DNA from: an uncultured Saprospiraceae bacterium
Lineage (GTDB): Bacteria > Bacteroidota > Bacteroidia > Chitinophagales > Saprospiraceae
NCBI GenBank assembly: GCA_937973565.1
Contig: CALJKQ010000075.1
Location: 1 to 35,236 of the forward strand
Direction of reading: 5' to 3'
Length of the DNA stretch: 35,236 nt
Part shown: positions 6,668-15,227 of the stretch, piece by piece
Numbering within the stretch: the stretch's first letter is position 1
Layout: each line of letters starts with the position of its first letter
The notes under the pieces: generated by a model
Seen by the model: only the letters and a program-made list of their open reading frames with translations
What the model was told of the DNA's origin: nothing
The model's database searches: none
Translations under genes and position numbers: made by a program

Positions 6668-7671
6668 ACTTAAATGAAATAAAATATTGTCCGGGAACAT
6701 TAGCTGAGGGGTTTTCTACATACAGCCCAAGCTGCTTGCGGAATTTGTTTAGCGGAAAAAAGGTAAATCATGTTTTGCCTTATGAACAGCCTCAGCAAAG
6801 CGAAGAAGTCGCGGAACAATTCATGGAAAATCGCAAACGCATATCCATATCGGGTGTACAGGAAAAATTGAGTTTTCTTTTGGAGAAAAATGTATTGCGA
6901 TTAACAAAGGAAGGGGAACAGGGAACATATATACTCAAGCCGATACCAAGAGATTTGAAAAAGGTTGACCAAGTTCCTGCCAACGAACATTTGACGATGC
7001 AAATAGCCAAACAAGTGTATGGACTGAATACGGCAGAAAACGCAATAATTTTTTTTAAGAATGGTTCACCTGCCTATATCACCAAACGATTTGATGTCAA
7101 AGAAAACGGAAGTAAATGGGGCAATGAAGATTTTGCAACGCTAGCAGGAAAAACAAAAGACAATGCAGGTGCAAATTTCAAATATGAATACAGCTATGAG
7201 GAGGCAGGACATTTGATAAAGAAATTTGCTCCCGCATGGCGGATAGAAATAGAAAAGTATTTCTCTTTAGTTGTTTTCAATTATCTGTTTTCAAACGGAG
7301 ATGCTCATTTAAAAAACTTTTCCTTGCTTGAATCATCCAGTGGAGATTATCTGTTAAGTCCTGCTTATGATTTAGTGAATACTAAGCTGCATGTAGACGA
7401 TACGGATTTTGCATTGGATAGAGGACTGTTTGCAGATGATTATAAAAGTGAACAATACAAGAAAAGAGGGCATCCTTCCGTAAGCGATTTCACAGAATTT
7501 GCCTTGAGAATTGGAGTGGCAGAAAGCCGGGTTGAGAAAATTTTAAATCCGTTTATAGAAAAACAAATTTTTGTGGAAACATTGATCAGCCATTCATTCT
7601 TAACTGAGGCCAACAAAAGGGGATACTTGCTATTGTATATCACAAAAAGAAACCATTTAATAGCTCAATGA
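6664..7671 (+). CDS. hipT: HipT: HipA-like serine/threonine kinase toxin
   Basis: The 335 residues match the length of HipT kinases and lack the HipA N-terminal subdomain, which is encoded by hipS. Motifs in order: SISGVQEKLSF (residues 61-71), with the two serines of the SIS motif that HipT autophosphorylates in the glycine-rich loop; YILKPIP (ATP-contacting Lys); NEHLTMQIAKQVYGL; AYITKRFDV; the catalytic loop SNGDAHLKNFSLL (~211-223); and the metal-binding LSPAYDLVNTKL. All core kinase residues appear present, so the toxin should be active. Characterised HipA enzymes phosphorylate glutamyl-tRNA synthetase and HipT phosphorylates tryptophanyl-tRNA synthetase; the target here is unknown. Confidence 0.88.
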   Translation: MNLNEIKYCPGTLAEGFSTYSPSCLRNLFSGKKVNHVLPYEQPQQSEEVAEQFMENRKRISISGVQEKLSFLLEKNVLRLTKEGEQGTYILKPIPRDLKKVDQVPANEHLTMQIAKQVYGLNTAENAIIFFKNGSPAYITKRFDVKENGSKWGNEDFATLAGKTKDNAGANFKYEYSYEEAGHLIKKFAPAWRIEIEKYFSLVVFNYLFSNGDAHLKNFSLLESSSGDYLLSPAYDLVNTKLHVDDTDFALDRGLFADDYKSEQYKKRGHPSVSDFTEFALRIGVAESRVEKILNPFIEKQIFVETLISHSFLTEANKRGYLLLYITKRNHLIAQ

Positions 7672-7907
7672 GATTGAAAAATGAAGATTTTTAGAAGTAC
7701 GAATCGCTAACAGCTCCTACCCAAAAGTGGCGCTTCTTTGGTTAAATCAAGCTTTGTGCTTCCATCAAAGTTTCTGCCTGGTTGACAATGAAGTACTCCC
7801 ACCATTTCGGGAGGGAGGGACAAGTCCGAAATCTCCAAATTCGGGTAGCTGCAAAACGTTGCCCCATCAAAAACTTTAAAAATATCCCATACTAAAATCC
7901 TACCCCC

Positions 7908-10541
7908 CTACTCCTTCACAAACCTAACCACCCCACCAGTCTCCGCAATCTTAATAAAATAAACCCCACCACTCAAACCAGCAGTCTCTATTCGTTCAGT
8001 GTTGGAGCTTGCTATTCCGGTCAAAACCACCCTGCCTTCCACATCGTAAATCACATAAGAGCTCTGGTGGATGCCCTCGCCTAGGTTTACATTGATGTGG
8101 TCTGCACACGGATTGGGAAAAACAGCCATGCCACTATTATTCTCTGCGACATCATCCGCAGAAACGATGGATTTAAGTTGATAATCCCATATACCTCTTG
8201 CATAGGTGGCAAACCGGACGGTATGGGTTGTGGTTAAATATTCTGCATCCATGTAATGGACCAGGGGCGCTACGTTGTCAGATAAATCAGACCATTGGTT
8301 TTGATCTGTCTCCCACACGAATGGCCCCACACTGGTGGCTAAAAAAATCATCGACTCATCATCGTTGGTGGTGATGGCTTCGGCTATACAAGCCGGTAGT
8401 CCAATGTTCAAGGCCTCCCACGAATTGCCATTGTCCAGGCTGTGAAAAACAGGGCTGTTGGAATAACCGCTGCCCACTACCCAAAGCTCATCTGCATTTT
8501 GCTTCGAAGGCAGGATGGCTCGCGGATATAGGGAGCTGCTGATCAACGTATGAGCCCATGTCAAACCGCCATCGGTTGATCGGCAGAAGAAGCCATTGTC
8601 TGTGGTGACGTAAAAATAATTGCTATCGATGGGAGAGATGGCGATCGCGGTAATCCTTCCTCCCACTGCTGTTTCAAAATTGTAATCAAATTGTTTACTC
8701 AGGCACCTTGCTCCGGGCTGGGACGTGAGTTGAATGAGGTGATTGCCGCCCGTGCCATTGATATATCCAGCGGTATAACATCGATCCGGAAAATGACCCG
8801 ACACCCAAATGGGAGCTTCCCAGTAAGGCACCTGCCCATCTACATCATAAGGCGACCAGTTGGAAACGAAGCCTGCTTCGGCAGGACCCTGCTGATAATT
8901 ACAACCATCGCCCAACCACCAGAGCCAGAAGGTCTCTCCGCCATCACCGGAGGCCACATTGGACACGTCACCGCCCCATTGGAAGGTAAAATCTACCGCC
9001 TCTTGCTGTGCATTTCCTTTTGTGGTATGGCTGTATCCGTTGTCTTGTGTGCCGATATACATCGTGCCGGGATCTGCTTGTCGCGAAACCATCTTATACA
9101 ACTGCGTACAATTGAGGCCCGGAATACCCATTTGCTCAAAATGCTGGGTCGGCATGTCCAATTGATACAAGCCTCCGTCCGTACCGATCAGCATGACTTC
9201 TTCATTGGTAGCGGGATTGACAGCGGTAAAACATTTGGGTACATCGCCATGGTAAAGCGCATAACTTCCTGTCGGGTCCAAATCCATGGTAGTCCATGTC
9301 TCACCGCCGTCCTCTGATTTGCTCACCAAAATACCCCCAAAGTACAGTACATCGGCATCCAATGGTGAACATGCGAAAGAGTTGGCACCAAAGGGTTGAG
9401 ACAACCACCATTCCGTAAGCTGCCCTTTGGAAACCCATTCGTTGTCGTTGCTGTTCCACCCATAAAATTTTCCCACATCACCTTGAGAAGAATACGCCCG
9501 CAAGACAACCACACCGTTGGATTCGTGGCCGGTCAGCAAATGATAGCCGTGATTACCTTTTGTCACCAGGCTGTTAAACGTGCGCACGCCGGTTGATTTA
9601 TTGACCAGGAACAAACTATCTTCAAGCGATACGTAAATGTTTTCATTCAACGGATTGTTAGAAATCCACATATCGCTGCGTACGTGCCGCCCACCATCCC
9701 CTACCGGGATAGGCGAAACATAAAGCTCCCTGAAAGAAACGCCATGATCTGTCGACTTGTATATTTTATAATAATCCGAGTTGGCTGCCCCGGAATATTC
9801 CTGCGCAAGAAGATATACGTCATTACCCCCTTTTAAAAGTCTTCGGTAACCCATCACCGGGAGGTTGTCCAGGCCGGAAGCCGCCGTCCAGGTCAGGCCA
9901 TGATCTTTAGAATAAAAAACGCCCCATTTATTGATCGCCTTGATATAGCCGCTAGTCACCAAATCACCCCCCGCAAAAACTTCCAATTGGGAAGCTACAT
10001 CCAAACCCAGTGGAAACCTGTCGTTTTGGGCTGACCACGCAGTAGCTTCTAAATCGGATGACTGAAATACGATGCCATGGTCACTCAGCGCATAGATGCG
10101 GTTGTTTTCAAAATCGATATCCACATCCGTGATGCGCCCCGGAATATTGGAGGGTCCTCTTTCAACCCAGGTACCTGAAACATCGCGATTACCGGCACTC
10201 CCGGCCCTTGCTATCATCTCTGCTATGCTCTCGGCCTCTATGGCCCTCCAGTCGTCACCGGGTGCTGCCTTATGGATAATTTCCCACCACTGCTCAGAGC
10301 GTTTTTTAGACAATTCATTTTTCCGCTCTTTGGCCAGGATATTTTCCTTTAAAGCGGAATGTACTTTATGCACAATTTCAGGTGCCGCCTGAACTTCGTC
10401 CGTGCTTGTAGCTTCTTCAACTTTGGACGAAGGGGTATTCACCGCTGTACAGGAGTGAACAAAAGGTTTTGCCTCTTTTGGAACAAGAAAAGCAGCCCCT
10501 GCCATGCCTAAAACTGCAATAAAAATTAATTTATATTTCAT
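7908..10541 (-). CDS. Secreted BNR/sialidase-like beta-propeller protein with T9SS sorting domain
   Basis: The start at 10541 (MKYKLIFIAVLGMAGAAFLV) gives a standard signal peptide; an in-frame ATG 15 bases upstream would not. The mature protein has repeated BNR/Asp-box motifs in a likely VPS10/sialidase-type propeller, such as SKDHGLTW, STDHGVSF, SEDGGETWTTM, STDGGLTW and SLDNGNSW. No catalytic glycosidase residues are obvious. The last ~75 residues (VFPNPCADHINV, YDVEGRVVL, GLSGGVYFIKI, VRFVKE) are a type A T9SS C-terminal sorting domain, so the protein should be exported and anchored or released at the cell surface. The T9SS gene porQ is in the same window. The gene is monocistronic; function beyond surface binding cannot be told. 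Confidence 0.88.
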   Translation of the reverse strand: MKYKLIFIAVLGMAGAAFLVPKEAKPFVHSCTAVNTPSSKVEEATSTDEVQAAPEIVHKVHSALKENILAKERKNELSKKRSEQWWEIIHKAAPGDDWRAIEAESIAEMIARAGSAGNRDVSGTWVERGPSNIPGRITDVDIDFENNRIYALSDHGIVFQSSDLEATAWSAQNDRFPLGLDVASQLEVFAGGDLVTSGYIKAINKWGVFYSKDHGLTWTAASGLDNLPVMGYRRLLKGGNDVYLLAQEYSGAANSDYYKIYKSTDHGVSFRELYVSPIPVGDGGRHVRSDMWISNNPLNENIYVSLEDSLFLVNKSTGVRTFNSLVTKGNHGYHLLTGHESNGVVVLRAYSSQGDVGKFYGWNSNDNEWVSKGQLTEWWLSQPFGANSFACSPLDADVLYFGGILVSKSEDGGETWTTMDLDPTGSYALYHGDVPKCFTAVNPATNEEVMLIGTDGGLYQLDMPTQHFEQMGIPGLNCTQLYKMVSRQADPGTMYIGTQDNGYSHTTKGNAQQEAVDFTFQWGGDVSNVASGDGGETFWLWWLGDGCNYQQGPAEAGFVSNWSPYDVDGQVPYWEAPIWVSGHFPDRCYTAGYINGTGGNHLIQLTSQPGARCLSKQFDYNFETAVGGRITAIAISPIDSNYFYVTTDNGFFCRSTDGGLTWAHTLISSSLYPRAILPSKQNADELWVVGSGYSNSPVFHSLDNGNSWEALNIGLPACIAEAITTNDDESMIFLATSVGPFVWETDQNQWSDLSDNVAPLVHYMDAEYLTTTHTVRFATYARGIWDYQLKSIVSADDVAENNSGMAVFPNPCADHINVNLGEGIHQSSYVIYDVEGRVVLTGIASSNTERIETAGLSGGVYFIKIAETGGVVRFVKE

Positions 10542-10553
10542 CTTACAAAAAAA

Positions 10554-10561
10554 CAAAAATA
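10554..10561 (-). promoter_or_regulatory. -7 promoter box of the BNR protein gene
   Basis: On the minus strand this reads TATTTTTG, matching TAnnTTTG. It lies 12 bases upstream of the chosen start codon, which predicts a very short leader and supports that start. Confidence 0.45.
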
Positions 10562-10620
10562 ATGAGAGAAAGAGGTGGGAAAGATAAATATGAATATCTT
10601 TCTCCGTTGAAGCCCATCAT

Positions 10621-10770
10621 CCAAATTTTATTTTGCTGGTGCTCTGCTGAAAAGCCCGTATCCGCTTAAAATTTCACTCAGTTATAAAGTGTAGAAATAT
10701 TATTTTGAAATTCATTCTATACTTGTGTATGCAACCACTTGATGCTAAATTTTATTTCCATCAAATTCGG
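10621..10770 (+). repeat. Copy 3 of the ~150-bp repeat upstream of accessory modules
   Basis: It opens with CCAAATTTTATTTTG, the same 15 bases as copies 1 and 2. It shares with copy 1 AATATTATTTTGA.ATT.ATT.TAT.CTT and TTGATG.TAAATTTTAT, and ends at a similar distance (AATTCGGTA). No exonuclease gene tail precedes it here. It lies ahead of the protease pseudogene module. The rest of the gap, 10771-11010, shows nothing recognisable beyond AT-rich sequence. Confidence 0.5.
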
Positions 10771-11010
10771 TAATTGGACTTTTAGGAGGCGGATCGGTAT
10801 GTGGATAGGAAAAAGTAGATACTATGCTTATAAAATTCATTTGTAAATACTTAAAAACGTTTAATTACGAATGAGTATTGATTTCAACAAAACTATCAAA
10901 GAACTTTGGATGAATTTTTATTAACCAGAAGATCGGAAACTTTCCCTTTTTTACTGCTTGCTGAGAATTGTATATAAAATCAGTTTGCCAACACGAAAAA
11001 TTAATAAACA

Positions 11011-12036
11011 ATGCTTAAAGACAGAATCACCCTATATAAGCAACTGGAAGAAAAAAGAAATTCAAAATTGCTTGTCTATGCTACGAGTGATCGGCGAGGG
11101 CTTGAAACTCAAATTGCCCCAGACATTCTTTCACCATTTACAAATCATCTGGACATAATTGGTGATGTTGAAAAAATTTCACTTTTATTATAAACAAGAG
11201 GAGGAAATACATTAACCGCATGGACGCTGGTGAATTTAATTAGAAACTTTTGCAAAGATTTTGAGGTTATCATTCCTTTTAATTGTCATAGTGCAGGTAC
11301 TTTAATCTCTCTTGGAGCAAACAGGATTGTAATGACCAAACAAGCCACGCTCGGTCCAATCGACCCAAGTGTAAATGGACCACTCAATCCGCAAGTACCA
11401 GGCAATAACAACCCAAATGCTAAGGTTCCGGTGAGTGTTGAATTTGTAGATGCATATTTGAAACTTGCTAAATCAGAATTGAATATCAGTGATCAAGCAA
11501 GTCTATCAACATTATTGATTAATCTGGCAGACAAAATCCATCCTTTGACACTTGGCCAAGTCTATAAGTCCAAAACCCAAATCCAAATGTTAGCTAAACG
11601 TTTGTTGAAAAATCAAAATCTGGGGACTGAAAAAGAGGATGAGATAATAAAGTTCCTTTGCTCTGAATCCGGCAGCCATGATTACACAATTCATAGGAAT
11701 GAAGCAAAGAATGAACTTGGCTTAAATATTGAAAAGCCTGATGACGACCTGTATGCAATCATTAAATCAATTTATGTTGATATCGAAGCTGAGATGAAAC
11801 TTACTGAACCTTTTGACCCAAAAGTAATCCTTGCAAACGTTGACCAAAAGGAATATTGTTTTAGGAGAGCAATAATTGAGAGTACTGGTGGAGGATGCAA
11901 TGTTTTTGTAAGTGAAGGCGTTTTAGTTAAGCAGACAATTCAACAATCCCAACAAATCCCCGTACCACAAACAGTTGTAAAAGACAACAGGCAATTTGAG
12001 GGGTGGAAGTATGAAAATTTGCAAGAAACAGCTTAA
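11011..12036 (+). pseudogene. SDH-type Clp-fold serine protease gene with one in-frame stop
   Basis: The frame encodes a member of the serine dehydrogenase proteinase-like (SDH_sah) family of ClpP/SppA-fold proteases. Seen are LLVYATSDRRGLETQIAPDI, then TRGGNT, VIIPFNCHSAGTLISLGANR with the likely nucleophile Ser in HSAGT, RIVMTKQATLGPIDPS, and a helical C-terminal half. A single TAA at 11191-11193 interrupts SLLL*TRGGNT where relatives have a Tyr; the frame is otherwise open over 341 codons. The usual reading is a one-base nonsense mutation. Initiation at the GTG at 11230 would lose the first sheet strands but keep the Ser. A sequencing error cannot be excluded. The gene overlaps the next small gene by 26 bp. 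Confidence 0.8.
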
Positions 12037-12283
12037 ATTTACACCAATGTTTAACATGCTTAGATTGTCAGATACCTCTTTCCCTCCAATCCTATCAATA
12101 GGCACTCCCAATGAAGGCAACTTTATGGATACCTCTGCGCCTTCAAACAATCTTTCGGGACTGATCAAAAATGATCTGGTGTTAATTGAAAACGACTACT
12201 TCGAGATCCCGTTAATCGGTGAAGATGATCTGATCATCCTGCCATTAGAGAAGGCTTTAGAAGAAGGTGAGGGAAATAAATAG
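12011..12283 (+). CDS. Small hypothetical protein, partner of the protease gene
   Basis: A 90-residue protein of unknown family. The ATG at 12011 is preferred over an upstream TTG in frame because a purine-rich GAGGGGTGGAAG directly precedes it. It is rich in hydrophobic and acidic residues (NDLVLIENDYFEIPLIGEDD, LIILPLEKALEEGEG) and has no signal peptide or Cys cluster. Its start lies inside the 3' end of the protease pseudogene, indicating translational coupling and possibly a functional pair. The base composition is similar to the protease gene and poorer in GC than the following core genes. Confidence 0.6.
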   Translation: MKICKKQLKFTPMFNMLRLSDTSFPPILSIGTPNEGNFMDTSAPSNNLSGLIKNDLVLIENDYFEIPLIGEDDLIILPLEKALEEGEGNK

Positions 12284-12371
12284 GGTTATGAAAATGCTGA
12301 TTTGACCTTCTCCACTATAGTAAACACAGGTTACCATTCCTATCGAACCCCTTCTGCTGCAGATATTCAAT

Positions 12372-12404
12372 AAAAAAAGGTTTGATCACCATTGCGATCA
12401 AACC
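12372..12404 (-). terminator. Rho-independent terminator for the 12446-12835 gene
   Basis: GGTTTGATC (12379-12387) pairs perfectly with GATCAAACC (12396-12404) around an 8-base loop. On the minus strand it is followed by seven T residues (12372-12378). It lies about 40 bp past the stop of the minus-strand gene. Confidence 0.85.
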
Positions 12405-12445
12405 TAACAACTATAAAACAAAATGTGGTAATACTTCGGCCTGGA

Positions 12446-12835
12446 TTACATATTCCTGGATAGGAAGGTGTAAAATTCGGTTTTCAGGTCTGCATAAATT
12501 TTTCGTTGGGTTTCCATGCGGTCGCGCAATTCTGTGTGGTCATCGAAATGTACACGGTCAATGGCTACCGGATGATCCTGTGCGTATTTCACCAGCTGCG
12601 ATTCGTGTTTCCTTACATCGTGTTTGAGGATGTCGATCACTTCATCGTGGCGGATGAACTGATTCTGGAAATGCTCCATCTCTGCTTTGATCGCCGGATC
12701 TGTGTACCTGACGATAATCTCTCCCAATCTGCGGTTGTACAGGGCAATTTCGTCTTCCCAGAATTCAAGTTCTTTCAGCCATTGCTGGTGTTCAAAATGC
12801 AAATCTGAAAGATATAACGTGGTTTTTGTTGACAT
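12446..12835 (-). CDS. Uncharacterised helical protein
   Basis: The start at 12835 (MSTKTTLYLSDLHFEHQQW) is preferred over a longer frame opening at 12967, whose extra N-terminus has no protein-like character and covers the pheS promoter region. The 129-residue product is charged and almost wholly helical. It includes ELEFWEDEIALYNRRLGEI and QFIRHDEVIDILKHDVRKHE, probably a coiled-coil or helical bundle. It has no signal peptide or known catalytic motif. It is single-gene, divergent from pheS, and ends at a clear terminator. I do not recognise the family; similar small helical proteins are common in Bacteroidota. Confidence 0.7.
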   Translation of the reverse strand: MSTKTTLYLSDLHFEHQQWLKELEFWEDEIALYNRRLGEIIVRYTDPAIKAEMEHFQNQFIRHDEVIDILKHDVRKHESQLVKYAQDHPVAIDRVHFDDHTELRDRMETQRKIYADLKTEFYTFLSRNM

Positions 12836-13007
12836 AAAATGGGTTTTTTGTCGAAAATGATACTCCAAAATTAGGCAGCCCGCCGGGCTTGGGTGCTGAC
12901 CGAAGTCTCCCTTTTCAATGATCGTGGTCTTTTGTCCGACCGGTAAGTTATCCTCCCCATTTGGCATATTTTTCGTAATTTTGTAGCCACATTACCCATA
13001 ACATATC

Positions 13008-14042
13008 ATGCAAAACGACGTATTCGCCACCCTGGATGAACTGGGGAAAGAGATAAATAACACTGCCATATCGGATGATGCTTCCCTGGAGGCATTCAGA
13101 ATCAGATTTTTAGGCACCAAAAATATATTGAAAGACCTTTTTGGCGAGATCAAAAATGTGCCCAACGAACGCAAAAAGGAATTCGGCCAGGTCATCAATG
13201 CGGTAAAAACAGCGGCAGAAGAGAAGTTCCAGCAATACAAAGAACAAATGGAAGCCGGCAAAGCCTCTAAAGCTGCCGCCGACATCGACCTCTTCCTGCC
13301 CGATGATACCCGCTGGCAGGGCTCCAGACACCCCATATCCCTGGTGCTCAACAAGATCGTATCCATCTTCGAACGCATCGGCTTTACGGTAGCGGAGGAG
13401 CGGGAGATCGAAGACGACTGGCACAACTTCAGCGCTATGAACACGCCCGATGATCACCCCGCCCGAGACATGCAGGATACTTTTTACCTCAAAGACTCGG
13501 TAACCCGGTTGTTGCGTACCCACACCTCTTCTGTGCAGGCAAGGGTAATGACCGGCACACAGCCTCCCATCCGCATCATCGCTCCCGGCAGGGTGTACCG
13601 CAACGAAACCATCTCGGCGCGATCGCATTGTCAGTTTCACCAGGTAGAAGGCTTGTACATCGATGAAAAAGTTTCCTTTGCAGACATGAAACAAACGCTG
13701 TTGTACTTCGCCAGGGAGATGTACGGCATCCAGACCGAAATCAGGCTGAGGCCCAGCTATTTCCCCTTCACCGAACCCAGCGCGGAAATGGATGTGTACT
13801 GGGGACTGAAAGACGAAGTGGATCACAGGATTACCAAGGGTACCGGCTGGCTCGAAATTTTGGGCTGCGGCATGGTAGATCCCCAGGTACTCAGCAATTG
13901 CGGCATCGACCCCGAAAAATACTCGGGTTTTGCCTTTGGCATGGGCATCGAGCGACAGGCCATGCTCTTGTACCGCGTGAGTGACATCCGCATGTATTTT
14001 GAAAATGATGTGAGATTTCTCAGACAATTTCACAACGCATAA
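13008..14042 (+). CDS. pheS: Phenylalanyl-tRNA synthetase alpha subunit
   Basis: This class II synthetase catalytic subunit charges tRNA-Phe as part of an alpha2beta2 enzyme with PheT, which is not in this window. The N-terminal ~90 residues form the tRNA-binding coiled coil (RFLGTKNILKDLFGEIK, RKKEFGQVINAVK). The catalytic core shows DTFYLKDSVTRLLRTHTSSV, motif 2 at PGRVYRNETI...FHQVEG, FPFTEPSAEMDVYW, and motif 3 at GFAFGMGIERQAMLLY. The length of 344 residues is normal. TAATTTTG at 12976-12983 matches the -7 box. The oxidoreductase gene follows after 18 bp and smpB after that, suggesting one transcript. tRNA-Phe itself is encoded at 24492-24564. Confidence 0.97.
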   Translation: MQNDVFATLDELGKEINNTAISDDASLEAFRIRFLGTKNILKDLFGEIKNVPNERKKEFGQVINAVKTAAEEKFQQYKEQMEAGKASKAAADIDLFLPDDTRWQGSRHPISLVLNKIVSIFERIGFTVAEEREIEDDWHNFSAMNTPDDHPARDMQDTFYLKDSVTRLLRTHTSSVQARVMTGTQPPIRIIAPGRVYRNETISARSHCQFHQVEGLYIDEKVSFADMKQTLLYFAREMYGIQTEIRLRPSYFPFTEPSAEMDVYWGLKDEVDHRITKGTGWLEILGCGMVDPQVLSNCGIDPEKYSGFAFGMGIERQAMLLYRVSDIRMYFENDVRFLRQFHNA

Positions 14043-14060
14043 CAAATAAAAAAGACAATC

Positions 14061-15215
14061 ATGGCAACAAAGGTCAGAATGGGAATGGTCGGAGGCGGCA
14101 TCGGCGCCTTTATTGGCAATGTGCACCGTATGGCAGCAGGACTCGATGGCATGATCGAGCTAGTATGCGGTGCCTTCAGTTCGGATCCGGGTCGCTCCCA
14201 CAGAAGTGGTGAAGAGCTGGGTTTGGATCCATCCCGCGTCTATGGCAGCTTTGAAGAAATGATCGAACGTGAAAAAGCCCTGCCGGCCAGCAAACGCATG
14301 CACCTGGTTTCGATTGTCACACCCAACCATATGCACTTTGCCCCTGCTGTTATGGCCCTGCAGGCAGGCTTTCACGTCATTTGCGACAAACCCATGACCT
14401 TTGACCTCGAACAGGCATTGGAACTCAAAAAGATAGTAAAAGCCAGCGGTAAGATCTTTGCACTCACGCACAACTACACCGGCTATCCCATGGTGAAACA
14501 GGCACGTCATGTAGTAAGGAGTGGCGACATCGGCAAGATAAGAAAAGTAGTGGTCGAATATCCCCAGGGCTGGCTGGCCACACGCCTGGAAGCCTCAGAT
14601 CAAAAACAGGCGGCCTGGCGTACCGATCCCACCAAATCGGGCATCGCAGGTGCCATGGGCGACATCGGTACTCATGCGGAAAACCTGGCGGAATACATTA
14701 CGGAAATGAAGATTACTTCGGTTTGTGCTGATATCTCCACCATGGTAGAAGGCAGAAGGCTCGACGACGACGGTAGTGTGCTGCTGCGTTTCGACAATGG
14801 GGCCAGAGGCATCTTACACGCCAGTCAGATTTGTACCGGCGAAGAAAACAACCTCAGCATTCGTGTATACGGTGAACGCGGTGGTTTGGAATGGCGACAG
14901 ATGGAGCCCAATACCCTCACTGTTCGTTATATCGATCAGCCCACCAAAGTCTTCCGCACCGGTGGCTTTGGTGCATGCACCGCAGCCCAGGCGCATACGC
15001 GCATTCCGGCCGGACACCCGGAAGGTTATCTCGAAGCCTTCGCCAATATTTACAGGAATGTGGCCATTTGTGTGTCGGCCGTAGTGGATGGCAGAGAGGT
15101 GGATCCTATCTACCACGACTACCCTACGGTAGACGATGGCGTGCGGGGCATGAAATTTATTTACAGTGTCATTGAAAGCGGCAAGAGCGACCAGAAATGG
15201 ATCTCAATTAAATAA
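14061..15215 (+). CDS. Gfo/Idh/MocA family oxidoreductase
   Basis: A 384-residue NAD(P)-dependent dehydrogenase of the glucose-fructose oxidoreductase/inositol dehydrogenase type. The N-terminal Rossmann fold shows MGMVGGGIGAFIGNVHR, VSIVTPNHMHFAPAVMAL and the cofactor/substrate Lys motif CDKPMT near residue 113. The C-terminal alpha/beta domain includes GAMGDIGTHAENLAEYI, with a likely catalytic His. Members oxidise or epimerise sugars, inositols and related compounds; the substrate cannot be read from sequence. No signal peptide is present, so it is probably cytosolic. It sits 18 bp after pheS and 12 bp before smpB, an unexpected place for a sugar enzyme, with no sugar-transport genes beside it. 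Confidence 0.93.
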   Translation: MATKVRMGMVGGGIGAFIGNVHRMAAGLDGMIELVCGAFSSDPGRSHRSGEELGLDPSRVYGSFEEMIEREKALPASKRMHLVSIVTPNHMHFAPAVMALQAGFHVICDKPMTFDLEQALELKKIVKASGKIFALTHNYTGYPMVKQARHVVRSGDIGKIRKVVVEYPQGWLATRLEASDQKQAAWRTDPTKSGIAGAMGDIGTHAENLAEYITEMKITSVCADISTMVEGRRLDDDGSVLLRFDNGARGILHASQICTGEENNLSIRVYGERGGLEWRQMEPNTLTVRYIDQPTKVFRTGGFGACTAAQAHTRIPAGHPEGYLEAFANIYRNVAICVSAVVDGREVDPIYHDYPTVDDGVRGMKFIYSVIESGKSDQKWISIK

Positions 15216-15227
15216 GCAAAACCTCCC

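Noticed and set aside
1..7671. Confirmed integron cassette array
   Set aside because: Only one attC-like hairpin is reasonable, its boxes are incomplete, modules contain several genes each, and no integrase is present; kept only as a hypothesis.
8691..9317. 208-residue plus-strand ORF inside the BNR protein gene
   Set aside because: It is antisense to a clearly coding frame with signal peptide and sorting domain, and shows no domain of its own.
10958..11158. 66-residue ORF overlapping the protease gene start
   Set aside because: It is out of frame with the recognisable protease sequence and has no features.
12836..12967. N-terminal extension of the 12446 gene
   Set aside because: The extra 44 residues do not look like protein and would cover the divergent pheS promoter region; ATG 12835 is a better start.
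13110..14126. 338-residue minus-strand ORF opposite pheS
   Set aside because: It is a shadow of pheS produced by codon bias; it has no motif and runs into the next gene.
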